Positions 15,148-23,302 of a DNA stretch of 44,218 bases are shown here, in pieces (position 1 is the stretch's first letter; every line of letters begins with the position of its first letter). The position numbers were made by a program, and so were the translations under genes. The notes beneath the pieces were generated by a model that searched no databases, was not told the origin of the DNA, and saw nothing but the letters and a program-made list of their open reading frames with translations. Source of the stretch: DATIXD01 sp035518875 (GTDB taxonomy: Bacteria > Pseudomonadota > Gammaproteobacteria > Methylococcales > Methylococcaceae); NCBI GenBank assembly GCA_035518875.1, contig DATIXD010000154.1, forward strand, positions 1 to 44,218, written 5' to 3'.

Positions 15148-15638
15148 GCCTGGCTCCTCGCCTCGCTCAGAATTTCGTCGAACCCTTCCGGCGTCACCCG
15201 GCCGTACACCTCGCCGTCGATCATCAGTGCCGGCGAGCAGGCGCAGTTGCCTAGGCAGTAAACTGGCTCCAAACTGAAAGCCCCATCGTCCGTGGTCTCG
15301 TGATAATCGATACCCAGCCGGACTTTGGCGTGCGCCTCAAGCCCGGCGCCATTCATCGACTGACACGACTCCGCCCGACACAGATGAATGGTGTGTCTGC
15401 CTGGCGGCGTTTCGCGGAAATAGTGGTAGAAGGTGATGACCCCATGCACTTCGGCGCGGGAAAGGTTCAACTCCCTGGCAATCAGAGGAACGCTGTCCTT
15501 AGGAATGTAGCCCAGCGCGTCCTGGATCCCGTGCAGAATCGGCAACAAAGCGCCCGGTTTGCTCTTCAAGCTATCGATCACGGCGGCGACCCTGTTCTGG
15601 TCCCACCTCAGCTGACTCATCGCACTCTCGTTTGTCAT
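15144..15638 (-). CDS. fdsG: NAD-dependent formate dehydrogenase, gamma (2Fe-2S) subunit
   Basis: This NuoE-like subunit of up to 164 residues has the four cysteines of a thioredoxin-fold 2Fe-2S cluster (Cys87 and Cys92 in LCRAESCQS, Cys128 and Cys132 in CLGNCACSPALM). It is the first gene of the operon and overlaps fdsB by four bases. Two starts are possible: the ATG at 15638, or one at 15620 that has GAGAG a few bases upstream and would give 158 residues. The later one has the better ribosome binding site. Confidence 0.94.
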   Translation of the reverse strand: MTNESAMSQLRWDQNRVAAVIDSLKSKPGALLPILHGIQDALGYIPKDSVPLIARELNLSRAEVHGVITFYHYFRETPPGRHTIHLCRAESCQSMNGAGLEAHAKVRLGIDYHETTDDGAFSLEPVYCLGNCACSPALMIDGEVYGRVTPEGFDEILSEARSQA

Positions 15639-15711
15639 ATGCCCGGTCCAAAACTACCACGATTCGGCTGCACCAATTTTCCTGCGCGGCAACAAATGGT
15701 AATAAGAAAAG

Positions 15712-15740
15712 TTTGCATGAATTTGCAATATGAAATTATA
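15712..15740 (-). promoter_or_regulatory. Candidate promoter and repeated TTTGCA sites upstream of the fds operon
   Basis: On the minus strand a perfect TATAAT lies at 15740-15735, about 97 bases before the fdsG start, without an obvious -35 box. TTTGCA occurs at 15712-15717 and 15722-15727 on the plus strand, exactly 10 bases apart, and once more inside the inverted repeat at 15900-15934. Equal helical phasing suggests a protein binding site. Confidence 0.35.
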
Positions 15741-15899
15741 AATCACCAGTTTTAGCAATATTTTTATTACATCAACGCTGCACCGCCTAATAGGACCCCG
15801 CGGCAACGACAACTCGGTTTTCCATTGCACTGAACATAAGGGAGTTTTTTCGCACGCCGTCGCCAAGAACGACGATATTTCCAAAGACACCATGAAAGT

Positions 15900-15934
15900 G
15901 GCAGGGTTTGCATAAGTTTCACGCAAACCCTGCC
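15900..15934. repeat. Perfect 12-bp inverted repeat upstream of fds
   Basis: GGCAGGGTTTGC (15900-15911) is exactly repeated in inverted form at 15923-15934 around an 11-base spacer. It lies about 265 bases before fdsG. It lacks a T tract on either strand, so it is either an operator-like site or a weak terminator for the minus-strand transcript arriving from the SPOR-domain gene. Confidence 0.5.
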
Positions 15935-16105
15935 ATAAATAGAGTTGGAAGCGGCCCAACTGGGGCCATCTGCAACCAGACGCGAAGCTGGATTCCTTAT
16001 GCGACCTGAGAAACCGTCCTTTACGCAGCGGGAGGGGGCAACGTGCTTCGCACTATCACGGCGACCGGTCCCCCCGAACATTTTTGTTTGATTGAAAGAG
16101 GTGAA

Positions 16106-16127
16106 CGACTCCTGAAATCGGGAGTCG
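16106..16127 (-). terminator. Hairpin after the SPOR-domain gene
   Basis: CGACTCC (16106-16112) pairs with GGAGTCG (16121-16127). It lies immediately after the stop of the minus-strand gene at 16131. The run of T residues that follows on the minus strand is interrupted, so termination may be inefficient. Confidence 0.35.
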
Positions 16128-16130
16128 GAG

Positions 16131-16919
16131 TCAATCGCAAGGCCTGAGCTTGGGCGCTTGCGGTTCGGATCGCTCCGAGGCCGAGGTACCGACGAGAACA
16201 TCCAATTCGGCTTGTTCGCCTTGCCAGGGGATTTTGATCCAGGAAGCCTTGGCGCGGGTCGTGCGCGGCTTCACTTCCACCTCGATGTTCTGCTCCCTGA
16301 ATTTGCTTTGCAGGCCTTCGGCCCGCTGTCTGGTCTTGTAAATCCCCAGGGAGATCGCGCCCTGCATTTCGCCCTTATCGAACAGCCAGAGATCGTGGAT
16401 GCCCTTGTCCATCAGCATCCTACGGTTGGCCCTCGCGACATCGAGGTTTTCCGCCTTGGGATACAACACCCAATAGCCGTCCTCCACGTCGCCGTACCTC
16501 GTCACCACCTGCGCCTGCTCGAGCCGGGGGTTCAATCCGTCCAGCGCCTTGCGGGCGAGCGATTCCGAATGATACGGCCCCAGCACGAAACAGTCCGGAC
16601 GGGAAGGCTTTGGGGCCGCTTCGGCCTGGGTCTGCTCTGCTGCGGCCTGGCTATCGTTGACCGCCTGCGATGTCAGACTCTCCTGCGGCTTGGGCTGTTC
16701 CGTGGGCTGCTGGGGAATCTCTTCCACCTTGGGCGCCGCTTCGGGTTCCGGCGCCTTTTTCGGAATCTTCGGTAATTCCTTGATCAGCGCGATCCGCTCG
16801 GACTCCGCGGGCAGACTGAGCTCGTAGCGGACGACGTCCGATCGCTCGCGGCCCACTCCGGTGTACCAGAGGTAGACTACGATATTGCAGAGGATCAGCA
16901 GGTAGAAGACATATTTCAT
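16131..16919 (-). CDS. Membrane-anchored SPOR-domain protein
   Basis: This 262-residue protein starts with a single membrane helix (MKYVFYLLILCNIVVYLWY). A proline- and glutamate-rich linker follows (about 45-105, PKKAPEPEAAPKVEEIPQQP), then a SPOR-like repeat from about residue 110 (CFVLGPYHSESLARKAL, then GIYKTRQRAEGLQSKF). SPOR domains bind denuded peptidoglycan at the division septum, so the protein is probably periplasmic, held in the inner membrane and active in the cell wall. It overlaps coaX by four bases, an arrangement seen in other gammaproteobacteria. The exact function is not established. Confidence 0.75.
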   Translation of the reverse strand: MKYVFYLLILCNIVVYLWYTGVGRERSDVVRYELSLPAESERIALIKELPKIPKKAPEPEAAPKVEEIPQQPTEQPKPQESLTSQAVNDSQAAAEQTQAEAAPKPSRPDCFVLGPYHSESLARKALDGLNPRLEQAQVVTRYGDVEDGYWVLYPKAENLDVARANRRMLMDKGIHDLWLFDKGEMQGAISLGIYKTRQRAEGLQSKFREQNIEVEVKPRTTRAKASWIKIPWQGEQAELDVLVGTSASERSEPQAPKLRPCD

Positions 16920-17674
16920 CGGGTATTCTCCGAAATGATGAGGAGCCCTTGCAGAACCAGATCCGGGACCAGCGCATAAGGCAAAGAAAGCTCGCCGGCG
17001 AGCGTTTCCGCGTCACCCCCGGTCAACGCCAGGCGGGGTACGCATCCCAGCAGCGTTCCCGTCTCGTGCAGTGTCCGTTCGATCAGGCCGACGGCGGCGT
17101 GGCGCGCCCCGCTGAGCATGGCGGCGGAGGTATCGCGCGCCAACAGCCCCTGATAGGAGCCGTCGGCCAAAGGTAAACCCTGAGTGCGGCGGCTCAATGC
17201 CTCGGTCATGAGGGTAAGGCCCGGCGCGATCAGTCCACCCAGGTGACGTCCATTGGCATCAAGCACATCCAGGGTTATCGCCGTACCGCAGTCGGCGACG
17301 CAGACGGGTAATGGCTGAGATTTGCGTAGCGCTACCAGGCAAACCCAACGATCCACCCCCAACTTTTCGGGGTTTTCGTAAGCGTTAACGACACCATAAG
17401 CTTCAGCCTCAGGCTGCACGAATATCAGCTTGAGCTGCCAGCGCCGCGCTACCCATTTCCGGACGCACAGGCCGATTTCGGGGCCGGCGACATTGGAAGC
17501 GACGACCGACAAGGGTGCAGGCAATGCACCCCACAGTCGGTCGAGCTCATCCGTCAGCACCGCCAGGTTTGAGGCAACCGGCGGGCCGCTAGTCACCTGC
17601 CCGCTCTTGCCCAGCCCCCACTTGATCCGGCTGTTGCCGATATCGACCAACAGTGCGGCGCGCTTAGAGAACAT
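16916..17674 (-). CDS. coaX: Type III pantothenate kinase
   Basis: The 252-residue protein catalyses the first step of coenzyme A synthesis. LLVDIGNSRIKWGL near the N terminus, GVDRWVCLVAL in the middle, and VADCGTAITLDVLD followed by GGLIAPGLTLMTEAL are hallmark motifs of the ASKHA-fold CoaX enzymes. The ATG at 17674 overlaps the end of birA; a GTG two codons earlier is possible. The birA-coaX pairing is frequent in bacteria. With coaE at 40341 this window holds two CoA pathway genes. Confidence 0.93.
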   Translation of the reverse strand: MFSKRAALLVDIGNSRIKWGLGKSGQVTSGPPVASNLAVLTDELDRLWGALPAPLSVVASNVAGPEIGLCVRKWVARRWQLKLIFVQPEAEAYGVVNAYENPEKLGVDRWVCLVALRKSQPLPVCVADCGTAITLDVLDANGRHLGGLIAPGLTLMTEALSRRTQGLPLADGSYQGLLARDTSAAMLSGARHAAVGLIERTLHETGTLLGCVPRLALTGGDAETLAGELSLPYALVPDLVLQGLLIISENTR

Positions 17675-18647
17675 CCGCACGAAGCCTCACATCGCCGGAG
17701 GCGAACTGCCGCCGCTCCCCATCCTCGCAGTCCAGCAGAAGCAGGCCGGCATCGTTCACCCCGGCGACTCGCCCCCTGATCCTGCGCTCCCCCTGATGCA
17801 GCGTCACCGGCTCTCCATCCAGGCAATGATAGGAACGCCATTCGTCCAGGAAAGCCCTCAAACCGACTTGGCCATAGTCACTCAACATCGGCAGGAGTTC
17901 ATTCAGAACCAGGGCGATCAAGCGATTGCGGGAAGGTAGCACACCCCCTGTGATTTGAGTCAGGTCGGTCCAGGCCTGATCGATGGCCTGCCCCCCTCCG
18001 GGAGAAATGTATAGGTTAAGGCCGATACCAATCACGACGGCGTGGCGTCCATGCGCCTCCCCGGAGACTTCCAGCAGGATGCCGCCCAGCTTGCGCCCGC
18101 ACCACAGGATGTCGTTGGGCCATTTGAGCCCGATGCCGGCGACACCGGCCTGCCCCAGCGCCCGAACGACTGCGACGCCGACTGCGAGGCTCAAACCGGA
18201 GATGACAGCGTGATCGTCGAAATGCCACGACACCGACAAACAGATATTGCCACCGAAAGGGGACAGCCAGATGCGTCCAACACGCCCCCGTCCCGCGCTT
18301 TGAAACTCGGCGAGACACACGGCGCCGCCGGCGCCCGCCTGCCTGGTCAAATGGCTATTGGTCGAATCGAGTTCGTCATGAATTTCAAGACGGGACGCCA
18401 GTGCCTGCGCAGGTTCCGAAAGGAATGAGACAATGCTTTCTTCGCTTAGGAGTTCGAGCGTTTGGCTCAGCCGGTAGCCCTTACCCGTTACTGCGCTCAA
18501 TTCGAGCCCCAGCGCTTCCAGTTCGTGGATCAGATGCCAGATCGCCGTGCGGCTCACACCGAGGGTTCGCGCCAACTCCGCGCCCGAGTGGAAGTGGCCG
18601 TCGCTGAGAAGACCCAACAGCGCTTTCTTGGAACGTGGAAACTGCAT
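17664..18647 (-). CDS. birA: Biotin ligase and biotin operon repressor BirA
   Basis: The 327-residue protein has an N-terminal winged helix-turn-helix (residues 5-60, GAELARTLGVSRTAIWHLIH), the catalytic domain with the biotinyl-adenylate loop SAGRGRVGRIWLSP, KWPNDILWCGRKLGGILLE, and a C-terminal SH3-like domain. It attaches biotin to carboxylases and may repress biotin genes. The ATG at 18647 is preferred over the TTG two codons upstream. It overlaps coaX by 11 bases. Confidence 0.93.
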   Translation of the reverse strand: MQFPRSKKALLGLLSDGHFHSGAELARTLGVSRTAIWHLIHELEALGLELSAVTGKGYRLSQTLELLSEESIVSFLSEPAQALASRLEIHDELDSTNSHLTRQAGAGGAVCLAEFQSAGRGRVGRIWLSPFGGNICLSVSWHFDDHAVISGLSLAVGVAVVRALGQAGVAGIGLKWPNDILWCGRKLGGILLEVSGEAHGRHAVVIGIGLNLYISPGGGQAIDQAWTDLTQITGGVLPSRNRLIALVLNELLPMLSDYGQVGLRAFLDEWRSYHCLDGEPVTLHQGERRIRGRVAGVNDAGLLLLDCEDGERRQFASGDVRLRADVL

Positions 18648-18699
18648 CGACAATTGGAGACGGGCGAACGGGGATCGTTAGCGGCGGGCGGCGCGCAAT

Positions 18700-19338
18700 T
18701 CAGGATGGATCCTGCTTCTTGTCGCGCAGTTGCTGCAATTGCTTCTTGACGATATGGCGGATCAGCAGCTCCCGGTCTCGCTCTCTGAGACCGATGAAAT
18801 CGACGGCGACATGGAAAGGCGGCAAAACCTCGTCCCTGTTTTGCTTGCAGTACACCACACGGCCAAAAGCGATGATACCGACCAGGGCCGGCGGCAGGAT
18901 CATCTTTAACTCCAACACGTCGCCGACATTGAAGCCCGTGTCCACGTCGAATGCGAGTCCCGAAGCACTCAGACTGACGTGGCTGGTCCGCTGGCTGGCC
19001 ATATCGGTTTCGCTGGAAAGCAGGGCACGGGCGACGAGATCGATCTTCTGCTCCAATATCTTCAGAAAATCGGCCACCGCCGGATGATCCCGCTCAATTC
19101 TTCGTAAATGCGAGCGCGACTCTACCGTCAACAGATCGAGCCTGGATGACAGCGAAAAGGAATCCAGGGCATGTTCCTGAAAGGTTTCGCCTTGCGGTAC
19201 CTGATCCGCCGCGACTTCGCGGGGAAACAGGATGATATCGTCGTCGATGCGGAAATAGCGCCGACGCTCATTGATCTTGTCCGTCAAAGACACGTTGGCC
19301 TCCTCGCCGAGGGGAAAACCTGACTTATCATCGAACAT
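18700..19338 (-). CDS. PilZ-domain protein
   Basis: This soluble protein of 212 residues has ERRRYFRIDDDIILFP near residue 25, resembling the RxxxR part of PilZ-type c-di-GMP binding sites but displaced to the N terminus, a central helical segment, and a C-terminal half with HVSLSASGLAFDVD (the D/NxSxxG element, here with serine) and a beta-barrel pattern ending in VAVDFIGL. PilZ proteins often act on type IV pili or exopolysaccharide, and pilBCD lies elsewhere in the window. Whether this one binds c-di-GMP is uncertain, since the classic motif spacing is altered. Confidence 0.7.
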   Translation of the reverse strand: MFDDKSGFPLGEEANVSLTDKINERRRYFRIDDDIILFPREVAADQVPQGETFQEHALDSFSLSSRLDLLTVESRSHLRRIERDHPAVADFLKILEQKIDLVARALLSSETDMASQRTSHVSLSASGLAFDVDTGFNVGDVLELKMILPPALVGIIAFGRVVYCKQNRDEVLPPFHVAVDFIGLRERDRELLIRHIVKKQLQQLRDKKQDPS

Positions 19339-20640
19339 CTAGCGAGTTTTATCCAGTTCGCGCAGACGGCCCAGCTTTTCCGCGATCTTGATTTCCAATC
19401 CCCGGGGCGCGGGTCGGTAATATTCCCGTCGGCCCATGCCTTCCGGGAAATAGTTTTCGCCGGCGGCATAGGCGTCGGGCTCGTCATGGGCGTAACGATA
19501 TTGCTTGCCGCAATTCAGGTTATGCATCAGTTTGGTCGGCGCGTTGCGAAGATGCAGCGGAACTTCCAGGCTTCCGCTGCCGGCCGCGTCCTGCCGCGCG
19601 GCATTATAGGCCAGATAGACCGCATTGCTCTTGGGTGCGCAGGCCAGATAGACGACGGCCTGAGCCAGCGCGAGCTCGCCTTCCGGACTACCCAGACGCT
19701 CCTGGGCGTCCCAGGCGTTCAGGGCCAGTTGCAGGCCGCGCGGATCGGCGTTGCCGATATCCTCCGACGCGATACGGACGATCCGCCGGGCCAGATAAAT
19801 CGGATCGCACCCGCCATCCAGCATCCGGCACAGCCAGTAAAGCGCCGCATCGGGATCGCTACCCCGAACCGACTTGTGGAGAGCGGAAATCTGATTGTAG
19901 AAATCCTCTCCCTGCTTGTCGAAGCGCCTGATGCCGCCCCCTGCAAGCACCTGGCGGGCAATATCCTCGCTGATTGTCCGTGACTCGCCCTGAATAAGAT
20001 CGACGGTAATTTCCAGAAGATTGAGCAGTTTGCGGGCATCGCCGTCAGCCGCGGCGGCGTACCAGCGCCGAAGTTCCGGTGGAATTACGATGGCGAGTTG
20101 ACCGAGCCCCCGCATGTGGTCATTCAGCGCGCGTTCGATCACCTGCAGCAGATCGTCCTCGCCCAAGCTCTTGAGCACATAAACCCGCGCCCGCGACAGC
20201 AAGGCGTTGTTCAACTCGAACGAGGGGTTTTCGGTGGTGGCGCCAACAAAATAAACGGTGCCATCTTCCACATGAGGCAAGAACGCATCCTGCTGCGATT
20301 TGTTAAAACGATGCACCTCGTCCACGAACAGGACAGTACGGCGGTTCTGCCCGGCCAGGATTTTCTTCGCCTCTGCCACCGCTTCGCGGATTTCCTTGAC
20401 GCCCGAAAGCACTGCCGAGAGCGGAAGAAAACGGGCATTGGCATGATTGGCGATCAGGCGCGCCAGCGTGGTCTTACCGGTGCCCGGCGGCCCCCAGAAA
20501 ATCATGGAATGCAGCCGGCCGGCCTTGATCGCCTCATACAAGGGTTTGCCCGGTGCGATCAGATGGGTCTGGCCGACGTACTCATCCAGACTTTGCGGCC
20601 GTAGGCGGTCGGCCAGCGGTTGGTGCGATTCGGGGAACAC
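19339..20640 (-). CDS. rarA: Replication-associated recombination AAA+ ATPase RarA
   Basis: The protein (433 residues from the GTG at 20640) has RLRPQSLDEYVGQTHLI, Walker A GPPGTGKTTLARLIA, Walker B TVLFVDEVHRFNKSQQDAFLP, sensor region VGATTENPSFELNNALLSR, and the C-terminal MgsA-type domain ending in GLEIKIAEKLGRLRELDKT. RarA acts at stalled replication forks. The open frame extends into lolA to 20718, but the family normally starts close to LADRLRPQ, so the GTG just after the lolA stop is preferred. lolA-rarA is a conserved pair in gammaproteobacteria. Confidence 0.92.
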   Translation of the reverse strand: MFPESHQPLADRLRPQSLDEYVGQTHLIAPGKPLYEAIKAGRLHSMIFWGPPGTGKTTLARLIANHANARFLPLSAVLSGVKEIREAVAEAKKILAGQNRRTVLFVDEVHRFNKSQQDAFLPHVEDGTVYFVGATTENPSFELNNALLSRARVYVLKSLGEDDLLQVIERALNDHMRGLGQLAIVIPPELRRWYAAAADGDARKLLNLLEITVDLIQGESRTISEDIARQVLAGGGIRRFDKQGEDFYNQISALHKSVRGSDPDAALYWLCRMLDGGCDPIYLARRIVRIASEDIGNADPRGLQLALNAWDAQERLGSPEGELALAQAVVYLACAPKSNAVYLAYNAARQDAAGSGSLEVPLHLRNAPTKLMHNLNCGKQYRYAHDEPDAYAAGENYFPEGMGRREYYRPAPRGLEIKIAEKLGRLRELDKTR

Positions 20641-20647
20641 GTTAAGG

Positions 20648-21274
20648 CTATTTCTCTTCGAACACGTCCACCCCGGTCGGCGGTTTGAACTCGAATAGCG
20701 AACTCTCCAGCCGCGCACCGGTTTTCACGTTGGAGAAGTAAATGCGTGTCAATTGGCCGAAATTGTCATTCAACTCCATGCCAGCGAGATTTTCACCGTC
20801 CAGTCCGATCAGCACGTATTTGAAGCCGCTGTCTTCCTCTTTCGGCAGGAGCTTAATCCAGTAAAGGCCCTCATCCGTGCCTTGGCTTTCGATGGTGAAA
20901 TTATTCTCCAACGCCACTTCGCCGCTGAGCAACAAGGCGGGTGTCGAACCGATCGCCTGATTCAGGCGTTTAGCGGTCACCTGTTCCAGGTCCAGATCAT
21001 AAAACCAAACCTTGCCGCCATTGGAAACAATTTCCTGATGGTAGGGTTTCTGGTAATCCCAGCGAAATTTGCCCGGCCTTTGCAGATAAAACACGCCGCT
21101 GGTCTTTTGGCCTGGAATGCCCTTTTCATCGACCATTACCTGGTTGAAGTCGGCCGTAAGACTGCTCGCTTTGGCCAGAAAGGCGCGCAGGCGCTGGATG
21201 GAAGTCTCGTCTGCCGGCACCTGCCCGGCCGCGGCCAGCAGCAAGAAAAACCACATCAATCGATGTTTGGACAT
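20648..21274 (-). CDS. lolA: Outer-membrane lipoprotein carrier protein LolA
   Basis: A periplasmic chaperone of 208 residues that carries lipoproteins to the outer membrane. The signal peptide is visible (KHRLMWFFLLLAAAGQVPA), followed by LTADFNQVMVD, GVFYLQRPGKFRWDYQKPYHQ and VWFYDLDLEQVTAKRLNQAI. Size and motifs fit the family. The ATG at 21274 is chosen over a TTG one codon earlier, and AGAAG lies upstream. Placed before rarA on the same strand. Confidence 0.92.
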   Translation of the reverse strand: MSKHRLMWFFLLLAAAGQVPADETSIQRLRAFLAKASSLTADFNQVMVDEKGIPGQKTSGVFYLQRPGKFRWDYQKPYHQEIVSNGGKVWFYDLDLEQVTAKRLNQAIGSTPALLLSGEVALENNFTIESQGTDEGLYWIKLLPKEEDSGFKYVLIGLDGENLAGMELNDNFGQLTRIYFSNVKTGARLESSLFEFKPPTGVDVFEEK

Positions 21275-21292
21275 CAAATCTTCTCGTCAGGG

Positions 21293-22654
21293 TTAGATGC
21301 GTTTCGCCAAGGATTCCGCCAGCCCGATATAAGCGCGTGGAGTGAGCTCGAGCAAGCGTTTTTTCGCCTCCGCCGGAATTGCCAAGCTTTCGACGAACGC
21401 CCGCAGAACGTCCGGTTCGATCCGCTGGCCGCGCGTCAGTTCCTTCAGCTTCTCATAGGGCTTTTCGATTCCGTATCGCCGCATCACGGTCTGAATCGGC
21501 TCCGCCAACACCTCCCAATTGGCGTCGAGGTCTGCTTCTAGCACCTCCGGATTCAGTTGCAGCTTGGATAGGCCCTTCAGGGTCGATTGCAGGGCGATGC
21601 TGGTATGGGCAATGCCGACGCCGATATTCCTCAGCACGGTGGAATCGGTCAAATCGCGCTGCCAGCGCGAAATCGGCAGCTTTTCCGCAAGATGCCCGAA
21701 CAGAGCGTTAGCCAGCCCCAGATTGCCCTCGGCGTTTTCGAAGTCGATCGGATTCACTTTGTGCGGCATGGTGGAAGATCCCACCTCCCCCGCCACGGTC
21801 TTCTGCCGGAAATAACCCAGCGAGATGTAAGCCCAGACATCGCGATTGAAATCGATCAGCACGGTGTTGAAACGCGCCAGCGCGTGGAAAAACTCGGCCA
21901 GATAATCGTGCGGCTCAATCTGAATGGTGTAAGGATTGAAGGTCAGCCCGAGCGATTCGACGAAGCCCCTGGTCAAACGTTCCCAGTCGACTTCCGGATA
22001 AGCAACCACATGCGCATTATAATTGCCCACCGCGCCGTTGATCTTCCCCAAGAGCTCCACCGCCCCAAGTTGGCTACACTGCCGCTCCAGACGCGCCGCG
22101 ACATTGGCGAATTCTTTGCCCATCGTCGTCGGCGTCGCGGGCTGGCCGTGGGTTCGCGACAGCATGGGCTGGGCGGCATATTCATGGGCCAGTGTCTTCA
22201 CGGACTCGATCACCTCACCCATCTGGGACAACAGCACATTTGCTCGCGCCTCCTTCAACATCAGGGCGTAGGCCAGGTTATTGATATCCTCTGAAGTGCA
22301 GGCGAAATGAAAGAACTCGCTCACGCGCGCCAACTCCGGCTGATCGGCGGCGCGTTCTTTCAGGAAATACTCCACCGCCTTGACGTCGTGATTGGTGATC
22401 TTCTCGATCTCCTTCACCCGTTCGGCGTCGTCGATGGAGAAGCCAGCGAGTATGCCTTCAAGATGCGCATTGGCGGCTTCGGACAAGTGCGGCACCTCAA
22501 CGATGGCCGTCTCACCGGCCAAAGCCTGCAGCCAGCGGATTTCCACCAATACGCGAAAACGGATCAACCCATATTCGCTGAGGATGAGACGGAGGGCGTC
22601 GACCTTGTCGGCGTAACGGCCGTCGATGGGGGAGAGATTGGTTAAACCGGTCAT
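21293..22654 (-). CDS. purB: Adenylosuccinate lyase
   Basis: The 453-residue enzyme cleaves SAICAR and adenylosuccinate in purine synthesis. It shows LSPIDGRYADKVDALR at the start, the conserved FACTSEDINNLAYALM, LSRTHGQPATPTTMGKE, and the flexible signature loop GSSTMPHKVNPIDFENAEGN with its catalytic serine. It is the long gammaproteobacterial form. The start is well fixed by the family's usual N terminus. Confidence 0.96.
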   Translation of the reverse strand: MTGLTNLSPIDGRYADKVDALRLILSEYGLIRFRVLVEIRWLQALAGETAIVEVPHLSEAANAHLEGILAGFSIDDAERVKEIEKITNHDVKAVEYFLKERAADQPELARVSEFFHFACTSEDINNLAYALMLKEARANVLLSQMGEVIESVKTLAHEYAAQPMLSRTHGQPATPTTMGKEFANVAARLERQCSQLGAVELLGKINGAVGNYNAHVVAYPEVDWERLTRGFVESLGLTFNPYTIQIEPHDYLAEFFHALARFNTVLIDFNRDVWAYISLGYFRQKTVAGEVGSSTMPHKVNPIDFENAEGNLGLANALFGHLAEKLPISRWQRDLTDSTVLRNIGVGIAHTSIALQSTLKGLSKLQLNPEVLEADLDANWEVLAEPIQTVMRRYGIEKPYEKLKELTRGQRIEPDVLRAFVESLAIPAEAKKRLLELTPRAYIGLAESLAKRI

Positions 22655-22716
22655 CGTTGAAGTTTCAATTGCGAAGTTGCAAGTTGTTGTGTGAGCAAAC
22701 GCCTCTTTTGCCTACG

Positions 22717-23295
22717 CTATCCCGGCTCAACTGCGGGACCGTTCGACCATAAGCGGCAGTGTATACGACTTGTATCCCAGCCCCAGCCTGCAAATAGATA
22801 GCGTAGATAGCGATCGCCTATTTGACCTCCGGCGAAACACATTGCTTCGTTGATTAACTGATCGACCATGTTATTGATTCTGTTTCCTTGAAACACGATG
22901 ACTCTCAAGTCAGCTCGTGCCTGAACCAGTTTTAGGAAATCGTCACGCACATTTTCAAAAAGCCCATTACTGCCAAAACCCCACTCAATTTCCATAACGA
23001 GGGGCAGGCGTTTTAAGTAACCGTTGGGCCCGATCACACGCCAGTGGTGATCGTAAAGCCACTCGGCCCCATCTGCGCCTTGGCAACGACTCGCAAAAAC
23101 ACCAAAACCGTACTTGTGTCCGAAGTCGGCTATATGCTTATTTATTCCTAGCGTCCAGTCACGGTCACGCTTCCATGCTTCTTCCTTTGCAAGTTCCCCA
23201 AGCTTCTCGAAAAACTCAAATAGTTCAGTTTGCACCTTTTCAAACGAGGTTAGTTCGGCCATTGTCTGTATTGAACCCGATTCCAATTCAACCAT
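22717..23295 (-). CDS. Unknown protein between mnmA and purB
   Basis: I do not recognise this 192-residue protein. It has no signal peptide or membrane helix. Landmarks are WLYDHHWRVIG, LPLVMEIEWGFGSNGLFENV, DDFLKLVQARADLRVIVFQ, and a tryptophan-rich tail (AGWGWDTSRIHC). The order acidic residue, strand, then DFLKL and a hydrophobic strand faintly recalls PD-(D/E)XK nuclease folds, but the lysine position is not convincing. A second ATG at 23262 may be the real start. It begins 7 bases after the mnmA stop and is AT-richer than its neighbours. It interrupts what is otherwise a common housekeeping gene order, so it may be an accessory insertion. Confidence 0.6.
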   Translation of the reverse strand: MVELESGSIQTMAELTSFEKVQTELFEFFEKLGELAKEEAWKRDRDWTLGINKHIADFGHKYGFGVFASRCQGADGAEWLYDHHWRVIGPNGYLKRLPLVMEIEWGFGSNGLFENVRDDFLKLVQARADLRVIVFQGNRINNMVDQLINEAMCFAGGQIGDRYLRYLFAGWGWDTSRIHCRLWSNGPAVEPG

Positions 23296-23302
23296 TCAAT
23301 CA

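Larger units (their letters stand above)
15639..16130. other. Regulatory-looking gap upstream of fdsG
   Basis: This 492-base space has no credible gene. From the fdsG side it contains an AT-rich stretch (15690-15775) with the candidate promoter, a perfect 12-bp inverted repeat (15900-15934), a G-rich segment able to fold (15945-16080), and a small hairpin (16106-16127) just past the SPOR-domain gene. A 144-codon minus-strand frame is open across it, but its composition is not protein-like. Confidence 0.5.

Noticed and set aside
15945..16090. Possible c-di-GMP, TPP or molybdenum-cofactor riboswitch.
   Set aside because: Only scattered matches to their conserved blocks, and the paired regions do not fall in the right order.
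15767..16201. A 144-codon minus-strand frame in the gap upstream of fdsG.
   Set aside because: Overlaps a gap with inverted repeats, has random-looking composition (many Arg and Ser) and overlaps the SPOR gene's end.
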